Shown here: in pieces, positions 31,001 to 64,000 of the stretch
How positions within the stretch are numbered: the first letter of the stretch is position 1
Layout of the letters: each line of letters begins with the position of its first letter
Source: Callorhinus ursinus
Taxonomy: Eukaryota > Chordata > Mammalia > Carnivora > Otariidae
Assembly (NCBI RefSeq): GCF_003265705.1
Contig: NW_020312817.1
Coordinates: forward strand, 52,832,514 to 52,896,513
Reading direction: 5' to 3'
Length of the DNA: 64,000 nucleotides
Program-made: the position numbers and the translations under genes
Notes under the pieces: generated by a model
The model's database searches: none
Seen by the model: only the letters and a program-made list of their open reading frames with translations
What the model was told of the DNA's origin: nothing

Positions 31001-32981
31001 GCCATTCCTATGTGAATCCTATTTTGCATAATTGGCTATTTCAGATAGCAAAAACATAAGAAGGCAAAAATTACACAATATTCTCTGAGCAAAGGGCCTG
31101 CTGAGGCTTCCCAGACTTCCCCCAACCTGTCCAGCTCCTCTACTGGCAGGGAAGCAGTCAGATGTCCCAGGTTCTAGGCACATGTCTGGACCCACACCTG
31201 TGTGAGTGACTTTAAGCTAGACACCGAAAGCCTCTGGGCCTCATTTTCCCAGCTGTAAATGAGTACACAAGGTTTCTGCTAACTCAAACCATTCTTTGAT
31301 TCTTTAACATGAACCCAGAGGTTTAAGAACCAAGAAGAGCAACCATCCCCACCCACCCCCCCAATGGCTGTAATTCCAGATAACTGAAGATACAGATAAC
31401 TAGCGTCCCATTACGGGAAAGTGGCTCCTAACTAAGCTTGCACTAATTGCTAGCAGCAAAATGAGGAAAATCGTTTTACCAACTTCTCTGTAAAAGACAA
31501 TAAGGCGGAAAGTTTCAGTTCCCTATCTGATAAACATATCCATGGATGGTCACAAAGAAATCTGCTTAGCTCTAAGAACAAATTACATACCCAGGTCCTT
31601 GACAAAACGCTTCATGTGCAGATTTAAAGGATGGATGACAGAACCTCCTGCCTCATATTCTTGCCCTCGGACAGTCATTGTGGCCAGGCGGCCTCCCACC
31701 TCTCCTCTTTCAAACAGGTCAATCTTCACATCTTTCCCAAATTTCTGCCGCAGATAATAGGCTGCTGAAGTGCCACCAATTCCAGCTCCAATAATTGCTA
31801 TGGATGGAAAGAAAAAAAAAAAAAAAAAGAACAGTTTCTTTCCTTCTTACCCAGCTATGTGGGTTTTGTTTTTGAATAACAGATGTTAGTCAAGGCTATT
31901 ATCACCAATTTAGGGAAGCTGGGGACCCAGGGGCAAGTGACAGTTGCTGAAGACAGAACTCTCTGAATCTGGACAGACACGGCCCTCGGACAAAAGTGGT
32001 AGTACATCAATGTACAAATTGACATTGGATTGGGGGGGCAGATCCCCAAAGGTTCTCACAGTTCTTTGTTGAGGCACCACTGGTTCTGCACAACCTTCTT
32101 TGCACCCAACGCATGGCAACAGAGGAGGTGGGCCTTTCCAGCACGCATTTTAAATAAAGTGGCCGCCATCTGTGCCAAGATTTGTTCTGTCTCATTAATA
32201 TAGATGGGTTAATGCCCCCACAAAACAAAGCTTTAAGGGGAACAAGAAAGCAAACCAAAGACGGTAAAAACCAAGACTGAAATTTGAGAGTGGATTATTT
32301 CGGCTGTGCAGTAGTCCTAGGTAGAGGAATTGTGCAAGCTAGGGCCTCTGGGAGCAGGCTGACCTCAGCAAAGTGGAAGTGGGGAACGGGGTTCCAGTCC
32401 AGCCTACCAAGGGAAGCAGACGGGTCTGCCTGTTTGCACTGCTCGGCGTGCTGTGACCGCGTGCGCCTGTCATCCGCAGAGCGAGGCGGCCGGTCGCTCC
32501 AGAACTAGAAGACTGGCCTCCCAAAGACGCAGCAAGCGAAGGAGGCGAGAGGGTCCTCGGCCTCCGCAGATCCCCAGGCCTCTGAGACAGGGGCACAAGG
32601 GGCGCTTGGCGGCCGCCCGCCCCGATACTCCCTCCACCGCCCATTCCCGTAGTGGGCACATCGACAAGGTCCCGGGAAGACACGGTGAGTGTGGCACCGA
32701 CAGCGACCCTGAGTCACGAACTGAGAAGACCGCGACCTGCGCGGAGGACTCGGCGCGCACGGCCTGGTGGACGTAGCGGCCGCGGGGCCTGGTGCACTGC
32801 GTAGCGGCCACCCGGCGCGGGGCGCGCTCCCGCACCCTTTCAGTGCCGTCCCTCGCCCCCGTCACCTACCGATCTTATCTGGCGGGGCCCGCAGCTCGGC
32901 GCTCCCGGGGCACCCCCAGCTGCACAGCAGCAGCCACAGCCCCAGAAACGACGAGACGAGCTCCCCAGCCGTGAGCCCCAT
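15357..32981 (-). CDS. PCYOX1: PCYOX1, prenylcysteine oxidase 1, complete
   Basis: Minus-strand CDS, exons in order 32981-32870, 31797-31591, 30361-30187, 17124-16913, 16593-16441, 16015-15357: 1518 nt, 505 aa, the same length as the human enzyme as I recall it. All junctions are GT-AG and in phase. Known role of the family: an FAD-dependent thioether oxidase in lysosomes that splits farnesyl- or geranylgeranyl-cysteine, left from breakdown of prenylated proteins, into cysteine, a prenyl aldehyde and H2O2; it also occurs on lipoproteins. Seen here: a hydrophobic signal peptide (about residues 8-27), the dinucleotide-binding GxGxxG motif IIGAGIGG (about 39-46), an [11 protein letters not shown] segment (about 66-76), and N-glycosylation sequons NRT in exon 4 and NIT and NST in exon 6. 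The start ATG lies in CCATGG within a CpG island. No frame break or missing motif is seen. Confidence 0.97.
16441..16593 (-). CDS. PCYOX1: PCYOX1 coding exon 5
   Basis: Encodes [20 protein letters not shown]... to KTRTKHTG; donor GTGAGC on the reverse strand. Confidence 0.95.
16913..17124 (-). CDS. PCYOX1: PCYOX1 coding exon 4
   Basis: Encodes [18 protein letters not shown]... to VNGFVG; acceptor CAAAAAG is pyrimidine-poor but the junction is in frame; donor GTAAGC. Confidence 0.95.
17763..17943 (-). mobile_element. CAN-SINE, antisense
   Basis: Target duplication CATCTTTAGTTATT (17749 on) and CATCTTTAGTCATT (17945 on); reverse head ends GCCACCCAGGCACCCC. Confidence 0.94.
18153..18185. repeat. 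(CA)n microsatellite
   Basis: Interrupted CA repeat. Confidence 0.9.
18540..18660 (+). mobile_element. L2-like 3'-end remnant
   Basis: TTTTTTGAGCAGGAGACAAT and a CTAACAGTGTAGTATACA tract look like a worn L2 3' end. Confidence 0.5.
19085..19625 (+). mobile_element. Old mammalian interspersed repeat, family not named
   Basis: CATTCAATAAATATTTATGA, GAGCCAGGTATTCTAGGTGC, then AGCAAAGACCTGAGGGAGGT and ATGCCTGATGTGTTC. The same series of blocks recurs at 33785-34180 and, in part, at 10870-11040. Probably an ancient LINE-type repeat. Confidence 0.6.
20141..20330 (+). mobile_element. CAN-SINE, young type
   Basis: GGGGCGCCTGGGTGGCTCAG head, AAATAAATAAATAAAATC tail and an 18-base A run. Confidence 0.95.
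20453..20637 (-). mobile_element. CAN-SINE, antisense
   Basis: Target duplication TGACCTTGAG at 20441-20450 and 20638-20647. Confidence 0.94.
20908..20999 (+). mobile_element. Older short-form CAN-SINE
   Basis: GTGCCTGGCTGGCTCAGC, GTAGAGCATGTGACTC, ACTGGGTGTGGAGATTTAAA. Confidence 0.85.
21012..21147 (+). mobile_element. CAN-SINE, 3'-truncated
   Basis: Full head GGGGCGCCTGGGTGGCTCAG but lacks the A-rich tail. Confidence 0.88.
21300..22607 (+). mobile_element. Old L1/HAL1-type LINE fragments
   Basis: A-rich tracts typical of L1 coding sequence in sense: GATGACATATTCAAAATGCT, GAGTTCTATATCCAGCAAAA, CTGTCTACAAGAAATACACT, CAGCATTATTCACAACAGCC. The frames are broken and no intact ORF1 or ORF2 remains. 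The block order suggests more than one insertion or deletion. Confidence 0.8.
22918..23122 (+). mobile_element. CAN-SINE (first of a same-site pair)
   Basis: Preceded by AAAAGCCCTATCTC (22904-22917) and followed by the same 14 bases (23123-23136). Confidence 0.95.
23139..23332 (+). mobile_element. CAN-SINE (second of a same-site pair)
   Basis: Lies between AAAAGCCCTATCTCCA at 23123-23138 and the same 16 bases at 23333-23348. Confidence 0.95.
23706..23880 (-). mobile_element. CAN-SINE, antisense, inside the L1
   Basis: Target duplication CTCAGTTTGT at 23696-23705 and 23881-23890. Confidence 0.93.
24250..24441 (-). mobile_element. CAN-SINE, antisense, inside the L1
   Basis: Reverse element; flanks CTTTTGTATTCTTT and CCTTGTATCCTTT. 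Confidence 0.93.
24630..25125 (+). mobile_element. Old interspersed repeat, second copy of the 22608 family
   Basis: TTAGTTTCCAGTTGCTACTG, TTAAACAACACAAATTTATT, TTATAAGGACTCTTGTGATT and ATTCAGCCTACCACAG parallel the blocks at 22608-23430. Confidence 0.7.
25167..25363 (+). mobile_element. CAN-SINE
   Basis: Perfect 16-bp target duplication AGATAATAGTGGCTTG at 25151-25166 and 25364-25379; (GA)n-ended tail. Confidence 0.96.
26388..26590 (+). mobile_element. CAN-SINE (first of tandem pair)
   Basis: Body GTCTGCCTTCGGCTCAGG; long A tail running directly into the next element. Confidence 0.92.
26591..26784 (+). mobile_element. CAN-SINE (second of tandem pair)
   Basis: GGGCGCCTGGGTGGCTCAG head abutting the previous A tail. 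Confidence 0.94.
26945..27483. mobile_element. Tigger/mariner-type DNA transposon remnant
   Basis: Inverted ends CAGTTGACCCTTGAATAAC and ATTATTCAAGGGTCA, with TATTTTCTCTTCCTTGATTT inside; split by a SINE at 27073-27263. Exact family not settled. Confidence 0.75.
27073..27263 (-). mobile_element. CAN-SINE, antisense
   Basis: Reverse element inside the DNA transposon remnant; reverse head ends GCCACCCGGGTGCCCC. Confidence 0.92.
27894..27954 (+). mobile_element. Short internally truncated CAN-SINE
   Basis: Only about 60 bp of the older form, between perfect copies of AAAATCAAAAATAG (27880-27893 and 27955-27968). Confidence 0.85.
27978..28080 (+). mobile_element. Older short-form CAN-SINE
   Basis: GTGTGACTCTTAATCTCTGA, TTCAAGCCCCACATTGGGC; flanks AGTATAATC on both sides. 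Confidence 0.85.
28340..28480 (+). mobile_element. L2 3'-end remnant
   Basis: TTTGAGGACAGGGACATGTT, GTGCCTGGCACATAATAGGC and repeated AATGAATGAA are the standard L2 3' end. Confidence 0.8.
28580..28780 (+). mobile_element. CAN-SINE
   Basis: Flanks GAGAAATCCCA on both sides; head CACCTGGGTGGCTCC. Confidence 0.93.
29405..29570 (+). mobile_element. CAN-SINE
   Basis: Flanks GAAAACTCTGG and GAGAACTCTGG; inserted at the edge of a MIR. Confidence 0.92.
29582..29765 (+). mobile_element. MIR remnant
   Basis: CTCCACCACTTACTAGGTTG, CCTCCACCTTCCACATCTGT and an AACAGTACCTGAGAGAGCTG tract follow the MIR core. Confidence 0.8.
29776..29977 (+). mobile_element. CAN-SINE
   Basis: GGGGCGCCTGGGTGGCTCAG head, AAATAAATAAATAAAAT tail. 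Confidence 0.94.
30187..30361 (-). CDS. PCYOX1: PCYOX1 coding exon 3
   Basis: Acceptor TTTTTGCAG, donor GTAATT on the reverse strand. Encodes [20 protein letters not shown]... to ILDKFM. Confidence 0.96.
30681..30877 (+). mobile_element. CAN-SINE
   Basis: GGGCGCCTGGATGGCTCAG head, AAATAAATAAAATCTTTTT tail; lies in PCYOX1 intron 2. Confidence 0.94.
31170..31300 (+). mobile_element. MIR remnant
   Basis: GTGAGTGACTTTAAGCTAG and GGGCCTCATTTTCCCAGCTG then TAAATGAG match the MIR core. Confidence 0.75.
31591..31797 (-). CDS. PCYOX1: PCYOX1 coding exon 2 (FAD-binding)
   Basis: Acceptor CCATAG, donor GTATGT on the reverse strand. Encodes the GxGxxG loop and the start of the flavin-binding fold. Confidence 0.96.
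31798..32869 (-). other. PCYOX1 intron 1
   Basis: No SINE; 31855-32380 holds no recognised repeat or exon, and 32380-32869 is CpG-rich and continuous with the promoter island. Confidence 0.85.
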
Positions 32982-33180
32982 GGCTCCCGGAACGCAGCAC
33001 TCCACAGCAGCGCCCTATAGTCCGCGGCTGCTAGGAGTCTGCGCGCTCCGCACGCCCCGCCCCCGACCGGCCTCGCCCCTCCGAGCCCCGCCCAAGGAGC
33101 GGGGCGTCCTCCAGGAGCTTCCAAGCATGGTCCGCTCGGTTCCCAAGCATGTCCCGCCCCTTCGAAACGCACCCTACTTC
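32380..33180 (-). promoter_or_regulatory. PCYOX1 CpG-island promoter
   Basis: CpG-dense block over exon 1. GC boxes upstream of the start codon at 33054-33064 (GCCCCGCCCCC) and 33085-33093 (GCCCCGCCC), with a reverse GGGGCG at 33101-33106. No TATA box seen; Sp1-type control is inferred. Confidence 0.8.
32870..32981 (-). CDS. PCYOX1: PCYOX1 coding exon 1 (signal peptide)
   Basis: ATG at 32981-32979; encodes [19 protein letters not shown], the rest of the signal peptide and APPDKI. Donor GTAGGT on the reverse strand. Confidence 0.95.
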
Positions 33181-33479
33181 TGGGACACACCAAAGGCACC
33201 AGGGGCACCAGAGGCGGAGGCTCACCCCAGCTCGCCACCTTACTCTCCTTCTATTCAGGTGGAGCATCACTTCTTCACTCGTGCCCTCTTCTGTCCTTTC
33301 AGTCTCTCCGTGTCAGAGAATGCACAAAGCAAATCACTGTCAGACCCATGGAGCAACAAATGCTTACTGAGTGACCACTATGTTCCGGGGACTGTTGGGC
33401 ATAAGATGAATGGGTAAACAGTGATCAGTGAAAGGGAAAATGAGGGCGACCAGGGATGGGGTGGTCCAAGGTGGAAAGT

Positions 33480-33780
33480 AATGGCAGATATGAATAAAAG
33501 TAATGTACCCGTATCACACAGTAGAGCATTATGCAAGCATTAAAAAGAATGTAGGACCTCTCCTGGTATTGTTAGGTGAAAAAAACTAGTGGCTGAGTGA
33601 TGGGTATTATAAGATCCCATTTTGTAAGTAAAATACCCCACCTCCACTCTTCCCCCGCCCCTCCAAAAGAAAACAAAACAAAAAAACAGTATGTGAACAT
33701 GAAGAACAGTGTGGATGGAAGGAGCAGAAGTTGGATAAAAAGAAATATTGAACTTGGAAAAAGGGAGTATAAAACCCAGT
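33480..33780. other. Intergenic, probable L1 debris
   Basis: A GAGCATTATGCAAGCATTAA-type tract resembles an old L1 3' region; no gene seen. Confidence 0.4.
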
Positions 33781-33784
33781 GCAA

Positions 33785-34180
33785 AAAGCATTCATTCATT
33801 GGACAAATATTTATTGAGTTCCTACTAAGTGGCAAGCAATGTTCTAGGTGCTTGAGAAAAATCAGTGAACAAAACAGATTTTTTAAAATATTTATTTTAA
33901 TTGAGCTGATAGTCTAGTGGAAGGAGATATGGTAATTAGAACAAATAAGCAAATGATGTATTATACAGAGTGGGGTAAGAAGAATGAGGAATGGGTTACA
34001 GTTTTAAATAAGGTGGTTGGGGTAGGCCTCATTGAACAGGATAGCATCTAAGCAAAAGCTTGCAGGAAGTAAAGGAGTGGGTCAAGCAAATATCTGGGGA
34101 AAGAGCTTTCTAGGTAAGGAAAATACCTGGCATGTTTGAAGAACAGCAAGGAGGCCAGTTAAGCAGAGAAAGAAAGGGTG
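33785..34180 (+). mobile_element. Old interspersed repeat, same family as 19085-19625
   Basis: ACAAATATTTATTGAGTTCC, ATGTTCTAGGTGCTTGAG, GGGTAGGCCTCATTGAACAG, CCTGGCATGTTTGAAGAACA. Confidence 0.6.
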
Positions 34181-34520
34181 AGTGAAGGTGGTTTTAATGA
34201 AACAAGATGCAAATCATACAAGGAATAAACACTCCTAGTTAAGAACATAAAAAGATGAAGAGTAAGCCCCATTTTTCACTATATCTAGAAATTACAAAGA
34301 AAGAACTAAACTCTCTGTGTCTTTTACTTTTCTTTTTCCAAACTACATTATCCTCACAACACAATTACCCATGCACTGAGCCTACTAGGCTCTTCAGTAA
34401 GTGTTTGTTGGTTGATTAGAATGGACCATGTTAGTGACCTTGACACATATGTCATCTTTGGAAGCTTTCACTGCTGCTGCTGAAATCTTGGGAAAGAGTT
34501 TACTGAAAGAACACTCAGTG

Positions 34521-34695
34521 GGTGCCTGGGTGGCTCAGATGGTTAAGCGTCTGCTTTCAGCTCAGGTCATGATCCCAGGATCCTGGGATCGAGTCCTGCA
34601 TCAGGCTCCCTGCTCCTTGGGAGCCTGCTTCTCCCTCTGCCTCTCTCTCTCTCTGTCTCTCATAAATAAATAAAATATTTAAAAAATAAAGAAAG
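34521..34695 (+). mobile_element. CAN-SINE
   Basis: Target duplication AAAGAACACTCAGTG before (ending 34520) and after (34697 on). Confidence 0.94.
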
Positions 34696-34711
34696 AAAAG
34701 AACACTCAGTG

Positions 34712-35600
34712 AAAAGACAGTGTAAAGGACTTTGCAAAGTGGAAGGTGGGTCAGAGGCTTTCTCATTCCACACTCTTGCCCTTTCAAAGTAACACTGCCA
34801 CTGAAAACCCAAAAGGTTTTTAAAAAGGTCATAGAGGGGGAAATGTTACCATATATATGAAGAGTAACAATAAGGTAATATAGCAAACATTCATACAAAG
34901 GAGTGCTGTTCGAAAAAGCAGACTCCCCTCTAGGAGACTAAACACTTACTAAGGTTCTCTCCTTGACCAAACTCCAGCCAGGGTCCTCTGAGCAATCTAC
35001 TCCACTAGGCAGTCCTTAGTCTTAGCCTATTAAGACTTGAACAAAACACTAACATTTTCTAACAGCTCAAAGCTCTGTCCTTGGGATGACCCTAGCTACC
35101 TTTAAAGTGCCTGTCTGAAAAAACTCAAGGCTGCCAAGACTACTGTTTGTTCCAGCCAACACATGATGATAGAGCCCCTGTCTCATAGCCTCTGTGGGAG
35201 GGTAGGAGCCTAACTGATAAGCACCAGTTACCACCCTTTCCCTCAAGTTTTGTAATCTTTCACTTCCTGGACTCTACTGGGCCCCTGCTCATCCCCCTCC
35301 CTATACCTACATTCTCCCTTCAAAATGCCAGGTCACATCTATACATATTGAAGTCAAGTTCAGATTATGCTAGAATCTTCCCTATTGCAATAGTGTATTA
35401 CCGATTAAAAGTAAAACTTTAGTGCTGGCTTTGCTTATCTTTGATAACACTTAAATCTATAATTCTACCACTGCTCCATGTTTCTTTTTCTTTTCTGAAA
35501 CTACCTTGAAAAAATTCACTTTCATACCTTCTTACTGCCTTACATCTCACTTTTTCATATTCTAAATAAACTAAATAAAATTTATTCCTTGTTAAGCAAG
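34712..35600. other. Intergenic, nothing recognised
   Basis: AT-rich unique-looking sequence with no exon, RNA gene or clear repeat seen. Confidence 0.4.
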
Positions 35601-36296
35601 ACAGGAAATTTAGAAACAATATAAGAAAAGATAAACATATTTGACTACATAAAACTTAAACATTTTCAGATGGCAAAAGATAGAATTTTAAAAGTTTAAA
35701 AAAATAATACACCAGAAAAATATCTGCCACTAATATGGCAGGCAAGATTGCGGTATATATTGCAAACATACAAAGAGCTCTGCAAATTGATAAGAGGTAA
35801 ACAACTCAATATAAATACAGGCTATATAAATAGGCAAGTCACAAAAGAGAAAGCAAGTGCCAATGCTCAAAACAACAAAACAAAAAAAACAAAACATACA
35901 TGAATGGGAGCATTGGGTAAATGGGAAATCTCTACCTTCCTCTCAATTTTGTTGTAAACCTAAAACTGCTTTGAAAAAATAGAGTCTTTAAAAAATGAAA
36001 TATACATGAAGAGATGCTTAATTCTAGTAGTAGTTTAAGTAAATGCAAATTAAAGATATACCATTTTTCATCTTTCATATTAGCAAAAACTAATAAGACT
36101 GACAGCTTAATGCAGGAGAAAATGAGGTGGAATGGATGGGGATCTCTGGAACTGACTTTCAAACATTGTTGTGGGGTGTGAATGACTAAAAACTTTTTAA
36201 AAACAATTATCTATTAAGATAGATATATAGATATACTCTCTAATCAAAAAATCCCACATTTGGGGATCTATTCTAAAGAAAAAAAGAATAAGGGTG
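35600..36296 (+). mobile_element. Old L1 3'-region fragment (left part)
   Basis: ACTACATAAAACTTAAACAT, AAATGCAAATTAAAGATATA and ATCCCACATTTGGGGATCTA are worn L1 ORF2/3' tracts in sense. The fragment resumes after the RPL17 retrocopy and SINE at 37115-37390. Confidence 0.65.
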
Positions 36297-36911
<615 letters not shown>

Positions 36912-36916
36912 GAATA

Positions 36917-37110
36917 AGGGCGCCTGGGTGGCTCAGTCGTTAAGCGTCTGCCTTCGGCCCAGGTCATGATCCCAGAGTCCTGGAATCAAACCTCGCCTCA
37001 GGCTCCCTGCTCTGTGGGAAGCCCACTGCTCCCTCTCCCACTCCCCCTGCTTGTGTTCCCTCTCTCGCTGTGTCTCTCTCTGTCAAATAAATAAAAAATC
37101 TTAAAAAAAA
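36917..37110 (+). mobile_element. CAN-SINE directly after the RPL17 retrocopy
   Basis: Head GGGCGCCTGGGTGGCTCAG starts at the retrocopy's 3' flanking repeat. Confidence 0.94.
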
Positions 37111-37114
37111 GAAA

Positions 37115-37400
37115 TAAAAGAATCAGTTATGAGGGTATATGTACCCAGATGCTTATTGTAAAATTTTTTGTAGTGGTAAAACAAAACAAAAACAGGGGTA
37201 ACCTAATGTCCATCAATACCATTTATGGTCGTTTATTCAATTTAACAAATACTGTGGCACATTCATTTTATGGACTATTTTGCAGCTAACAAAAAACCAG
37301 TAAATTAGATCTGTATTTGTTCAACTGGAAAATATCTATGATGTAAGTTTAAGTGAGAAAAGAAAGTTGCAAAGTAACATCCATGGACTAACCACATTTT
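37115..37400 (+). mobile_element. Old L1 3'-region fragment (right part)
   Basis: TGTACCCAGATGCTTATTGT, CAATACCATTTATGG and GTGGCACATTCATTTTATGG are L1 3' tracts, apparently continuing 35600-36296. Confidence 0.65.
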
Positions 37401-37402
37401 TT

Positions 37403-37569
37403 TAAAAAGATTTTATTTATTTATTTGAGAGCACAAGAGGAAAGAGGGTCAGAGGGAGAAGCAGACTCCCTGCTGAGCAGGGAAACTGATGTGGGACTTG
37501 ATCCCTGGACTCTAGGATCATGACCTGAGCCAAAGGCAGCCGCTTAACCAACTGAGCCACCTGGGCATC
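37403..37569 (-). mobile_element. CAN-SINE, antisense
   Basis: Target duplication CTAACCACATTTTTT at 37388-37402 and 37570-37584. Confidence 0.94.
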
Positions 37570-37671
37570 CTAACCACATTTTTTAAATAAAAATCCCAAG
37601 TACTTAAATACATTTGCATTTGTATGATTGTAAAATAAGATGTGGAAGCCTACTGATTAATCTTTTTTTCT

Positions 37672-37862
37672 AATTTTTTTTTTAAAGATTTTATTTATTT
37701 GTCAGACAGAGAGAGCACAAGCAGAGGGAGCGGCAGGCAGTGGGAGAAGCAGGCTTCCTGCCAATCAGGGAGCCCGATGTAGGTAGGACTCGATTCCAGG
37801 ACTCTGGGATCATGACCTGAGCAGAAGGCAAATGCTTAACAGACTGAGTCACCCAGGCATCC
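37672..37862 (-). mobile_element. CAN-SINE, antisense
   Basis: AAGATTTTATTTATTTGTCAG and reverse head; flanks CCTACTGATTAATCT and CCTACTGACTTATCT. Confidence 0.92.
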
Positions 37863-37957
37863 CACCTACTGACTTATCTGTTAACATCAATTACGTCAAG
37901 AGAGGGAGAATGAGGGAATTATTAATCTTTTCCTTATTTATCTATATTGTTTCACTT

Positions 37958-38122
37958 TTTTTTAAAGGATTTTATTTATTTGTCAGAGAGAGTACACAAG
38001 CAGGGAGAGCGGCAGGCAGAGCAAGAAGCAGGAAGAGGGAGAAGCAGGCTCAATCCCAGGACCCTGGGACCATGACCGGAGCCAAAAGCAGTTGCTTTAC
38101 TGACTGAGCCACCCAGGTGTCC
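37958..38122 (-). mobile_element. CAN-SINE, antisense
   Basis: Flanks TATATTGTTTCACTT and TATATTGCTTCACTT. Confidence 0.93.
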
Positions 38123-38189
38123 CTATATTGCTTCACTTGTGATAGTGAGTCTGTATTAGTTTTGTAACTTTAAAACTTCAATATATAAC

Positions 38190-38365
38190 ATGTTAACATA
38201 TATCATATGTATTACAATTATATATTTATATGTATTTTATATATTTATATTTAATATAATATATAAGTTAATGTAAATAATATATATTTATATGATGTTA
38301 TACAAATATAATATATACATATATTATAATGTAACATATATAACAATTTAAAACATATAACAAAA
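38190..38365. repeat. AT-rich microsatellite-like tract
   Basis: About 170 bp of almost pure A/T with TATATTTA, ATATAATA and similar units. Confidence 0.85.
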
Positions 38366-38399
38366 TAATAAAGTTTTCATAAAGGTTTTAAAGTTTAAA

Positions 38400-38770
38400 A
38401 GATACTTGTGCTATATCCAGACAATGGAGTTTTATTTGGCAAAAAAAAGAATGAAATATTGATACATGCTACAACTTGTATGAACCATAAAAGCACAATG
38501 CTAAGTGAAAATAGCCAGTCACAAAGAACCATATATTGCATGATTCCATTTATATGAAATCCCCAGAATAGGCAAATCTATAGAGACAGATGAATAGGAA
38601 GGAAGTCGGGTGGGATGGGCAATAGAGAGTGACTGCTAACTGGTAAGAATTTCTTTTTTGGAATGATGAAAATGTTCTAAAATTGATTATAGTGATGGTG
38701 CAAATCTATGTGAATAAACTAAAAACCACTGAACTGTACAGTGTATATTGAAATAGCTTCAAAAAGCTAT
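38400..38770 (+). mobile_element. L1 3'-end fragment, sense
   Basis: CAGACAATGGAGTTTTATTT, ATTCCATTTATATGAAAT and CCACTGAACTGTACAGTG are standard L1 3' tracts. Confidence 0.85.
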
Positions 38771-39475
38771 TTTTAAAAATTTTACCCACTATTAACACCA
38801 TTAACACTTGTCTTATTCATCCTCAAAAGACTATCTTTGAATAAAATCGAAGAACGTGCCCCAGATTCTAAAGACAATTACACAAATAGAAATCTTAAGT
38901 TGTAGTCTGAAGAAACTATTCTAAAGAGGACATCACGTTTTTGGATGTGTACATTCTCCTATGTTTAAAAATATTTCACATAAAAAAAATATTTCACATA
39001 ATTTATAAAATGCAACACGAAAAGCGTAATGATTACACCGAACCACATTTCAGAGTCCTAATTCTTCCACCCTCTTCGAAGAAGACTGAAATTTATATAT
39101 CTTCTGACTCAATTAGTTTTAGGATTCTTTGACCGATTTGCCTATTTAAATAACTACTTCTTAAATATTTTCCAAAGTGAATTGAGTATACCAAGGAAAT
39201 GAAAATATCTGAAAAGATTTTCCTGGCTCTCAAAAATCTGGTTACTAAAGACAAATTCTTCTTAATGAACATTAATGAACAATAACGTAATGGAATAGGA
39301 ATAGTCCTTCAACTGTATTGGGATGAGAGAAGATAACGTCCTTTCTTATATTAATGAAAAACAGCAGATTAAGACTCTTAATAAACTTTATTTTTAAATG
39401 AATAAATCCTCACATAGGAACAAATGTTTGCTTGCATTTAGTTCTAAAAGATTTTAGCGAAACCCACAACCATCA

Positions 39476-39546
39476 GCGCCGCTGGTGTAGTGGTATCATG
39501 CAAGATTCCCATTCTTGCGACCCGGGTTCGATTCCCGGGCGGCGCA
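39476..39546 (+). tRNA. tRNA-Gly(CCC)
   Basis: 71 nt with a complete cloverleaf. The acceptor stem is GCGCCGC (39476-39482) with GCGGCGC, discriminator A at 39546. The anticodon stem is CAAGA/TCTTG with loop TTCCCAT (39506-39512), so the anticodon is CCC at 39508-39510, reading GGG glycine codons. The T arm contains GGTTCGATTCC (39525-39535), which is also the B box; the A box is in TGGTGTAGTGGTATC. A TTTT Pol III stop follows at 39553-39556. No intron and no mismatch in the stems, so it looks functional. As I recall, an identical tRNA-Gly-CCC gene lies at the same place in human. Confidence 0.97.
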
Positions 39547-40082
39547 TGTACCTTTTCTCAATTCCGCCACCTATAAAACGAGGTGATCTTAACAGTGTTA
39601 ATAAATCTTTCTTCCTCAGGAAACACTGAGAATTTTTAATTTCCATGAAGATTTCTATTTCATTATAATTAACAGTTGAAACTTTCGAATCTGGAGCTGG
39701 AAGACAAAAACTTCACGCAACTCCTCAGTTAATTCTTACGCCTGCGCAGTCTGACATATCTTTGGTGTCCGCTTGAAGAGCGGCTGCGCAACAAGTGAAC
39801 TTATGGATTGAAGGAGGTTGAAAGTGCAAGATTATTCTGCGCCTGCGCGGCCCGGGTCACTTCGCTGGCTGCTCCTAAGCTCCCGGCTCGCCGCCATCTT
39901 GTATTGGGGCTTCATTGTTCGCGCTGCGCCGGGTTGTTTAGTGTAATTGCCGCGGAAGAAGGAGGCGGACTGCGGTCAGCCGAGAAACCCCGCTATTCCG
40001 CAGCCATAACCGCTCAAAAGATCTGGGAGGTAGTAAAGGGTAGGGAGCTGGACCTCGAGGCGCCGGCGCGACAGCAGCAGCC

Positions 40083-64000
<23,918 letters not shown>

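Noticed and set aside
32767..33417. 216-codon plus-strand open frame over PCYOX1 exon 1
   Set aside because: Antisense to the PCYOX1 coding exon and promoter CpG island; Pro/Ser/Ala-rich product is a base-composition artefact.

Overview
The window is mammalian nuclear DNA, most likely from a non-dog caniform carnivore (bear, pinniped or mustelid type). About 65 tRNA-derived carnivore SINEs (CAN-SINEs) with the caniform head GGGCGCCTGGGTGGCTCAG are scattered on both strands. The young dog-type SINE head and the cat-type SINE body are not seen. Introns have GT-AG ends and promoters are CpG-rich. No prokaryotic, plasmid or phage content is visible.

Three protein genes can be rebuilt exon by exon, in an order that, from memory, matches human 2p13.3. 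SNRPG (+, 2264-12162, complete, 76 aa, 4 coding exons) encodes the spliceosomal Sm protein G. PCYOX1 (-, 32981 down to 15357, complete, 505 aa, 6 exons) encodes the lysosomal flavoprotein prenylcysteine oxidase 1. TIA1 (+, from 40083 and running off the right edge; exons 1-8 and the start of exon 9) encodes the U-rich RNA-binding splicing and stress-granule factor. A tRNA-Gly(CCC) gene lies at 39476-39546, just upstream of TIA1. SNRPG and PCYOX1 are convergent; PCYOX1 and TIA1 are divergent and about 7 kb apart.

Two full-length processed retrocopies of ribosomal-protein mRNAs are present. The RPL17 copy (36297-36911, intergenic) is broken by a stop and a frameshift. The RPS7 copy (53158-53828, TIA1 intron 3, sense) keeps an open 194-codon frame. 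Each is followed directly by a CAN-SINE.

The remaining sequence is introns and intergenic DNA filled with CAN-SINEs of young and old types, L1 fragments (one with a perfect 14-bp target duplication), MER5-like and Tigger-like DNA transposon remnants, MIR and L2 remnants, and a few microsatellites. SINE-poor stretches lie around the PCYOX1 3' end and terminal exons (about 9.9-17.76 kb), the TIA1 promoter and tRNA (38.1-42.6 kb), and TIA1 exons 4-7 (54.0-59.0 kb).

I found no undescribed gene system. The points most worth a second look are the TIA1 exon 8 read-through tail, the open RPS7 retrocopy and its odd flanks, a near-palindromic SINE hairpin in SNRPG intron 1, and two sites where one target sequence was used by two SINEs.
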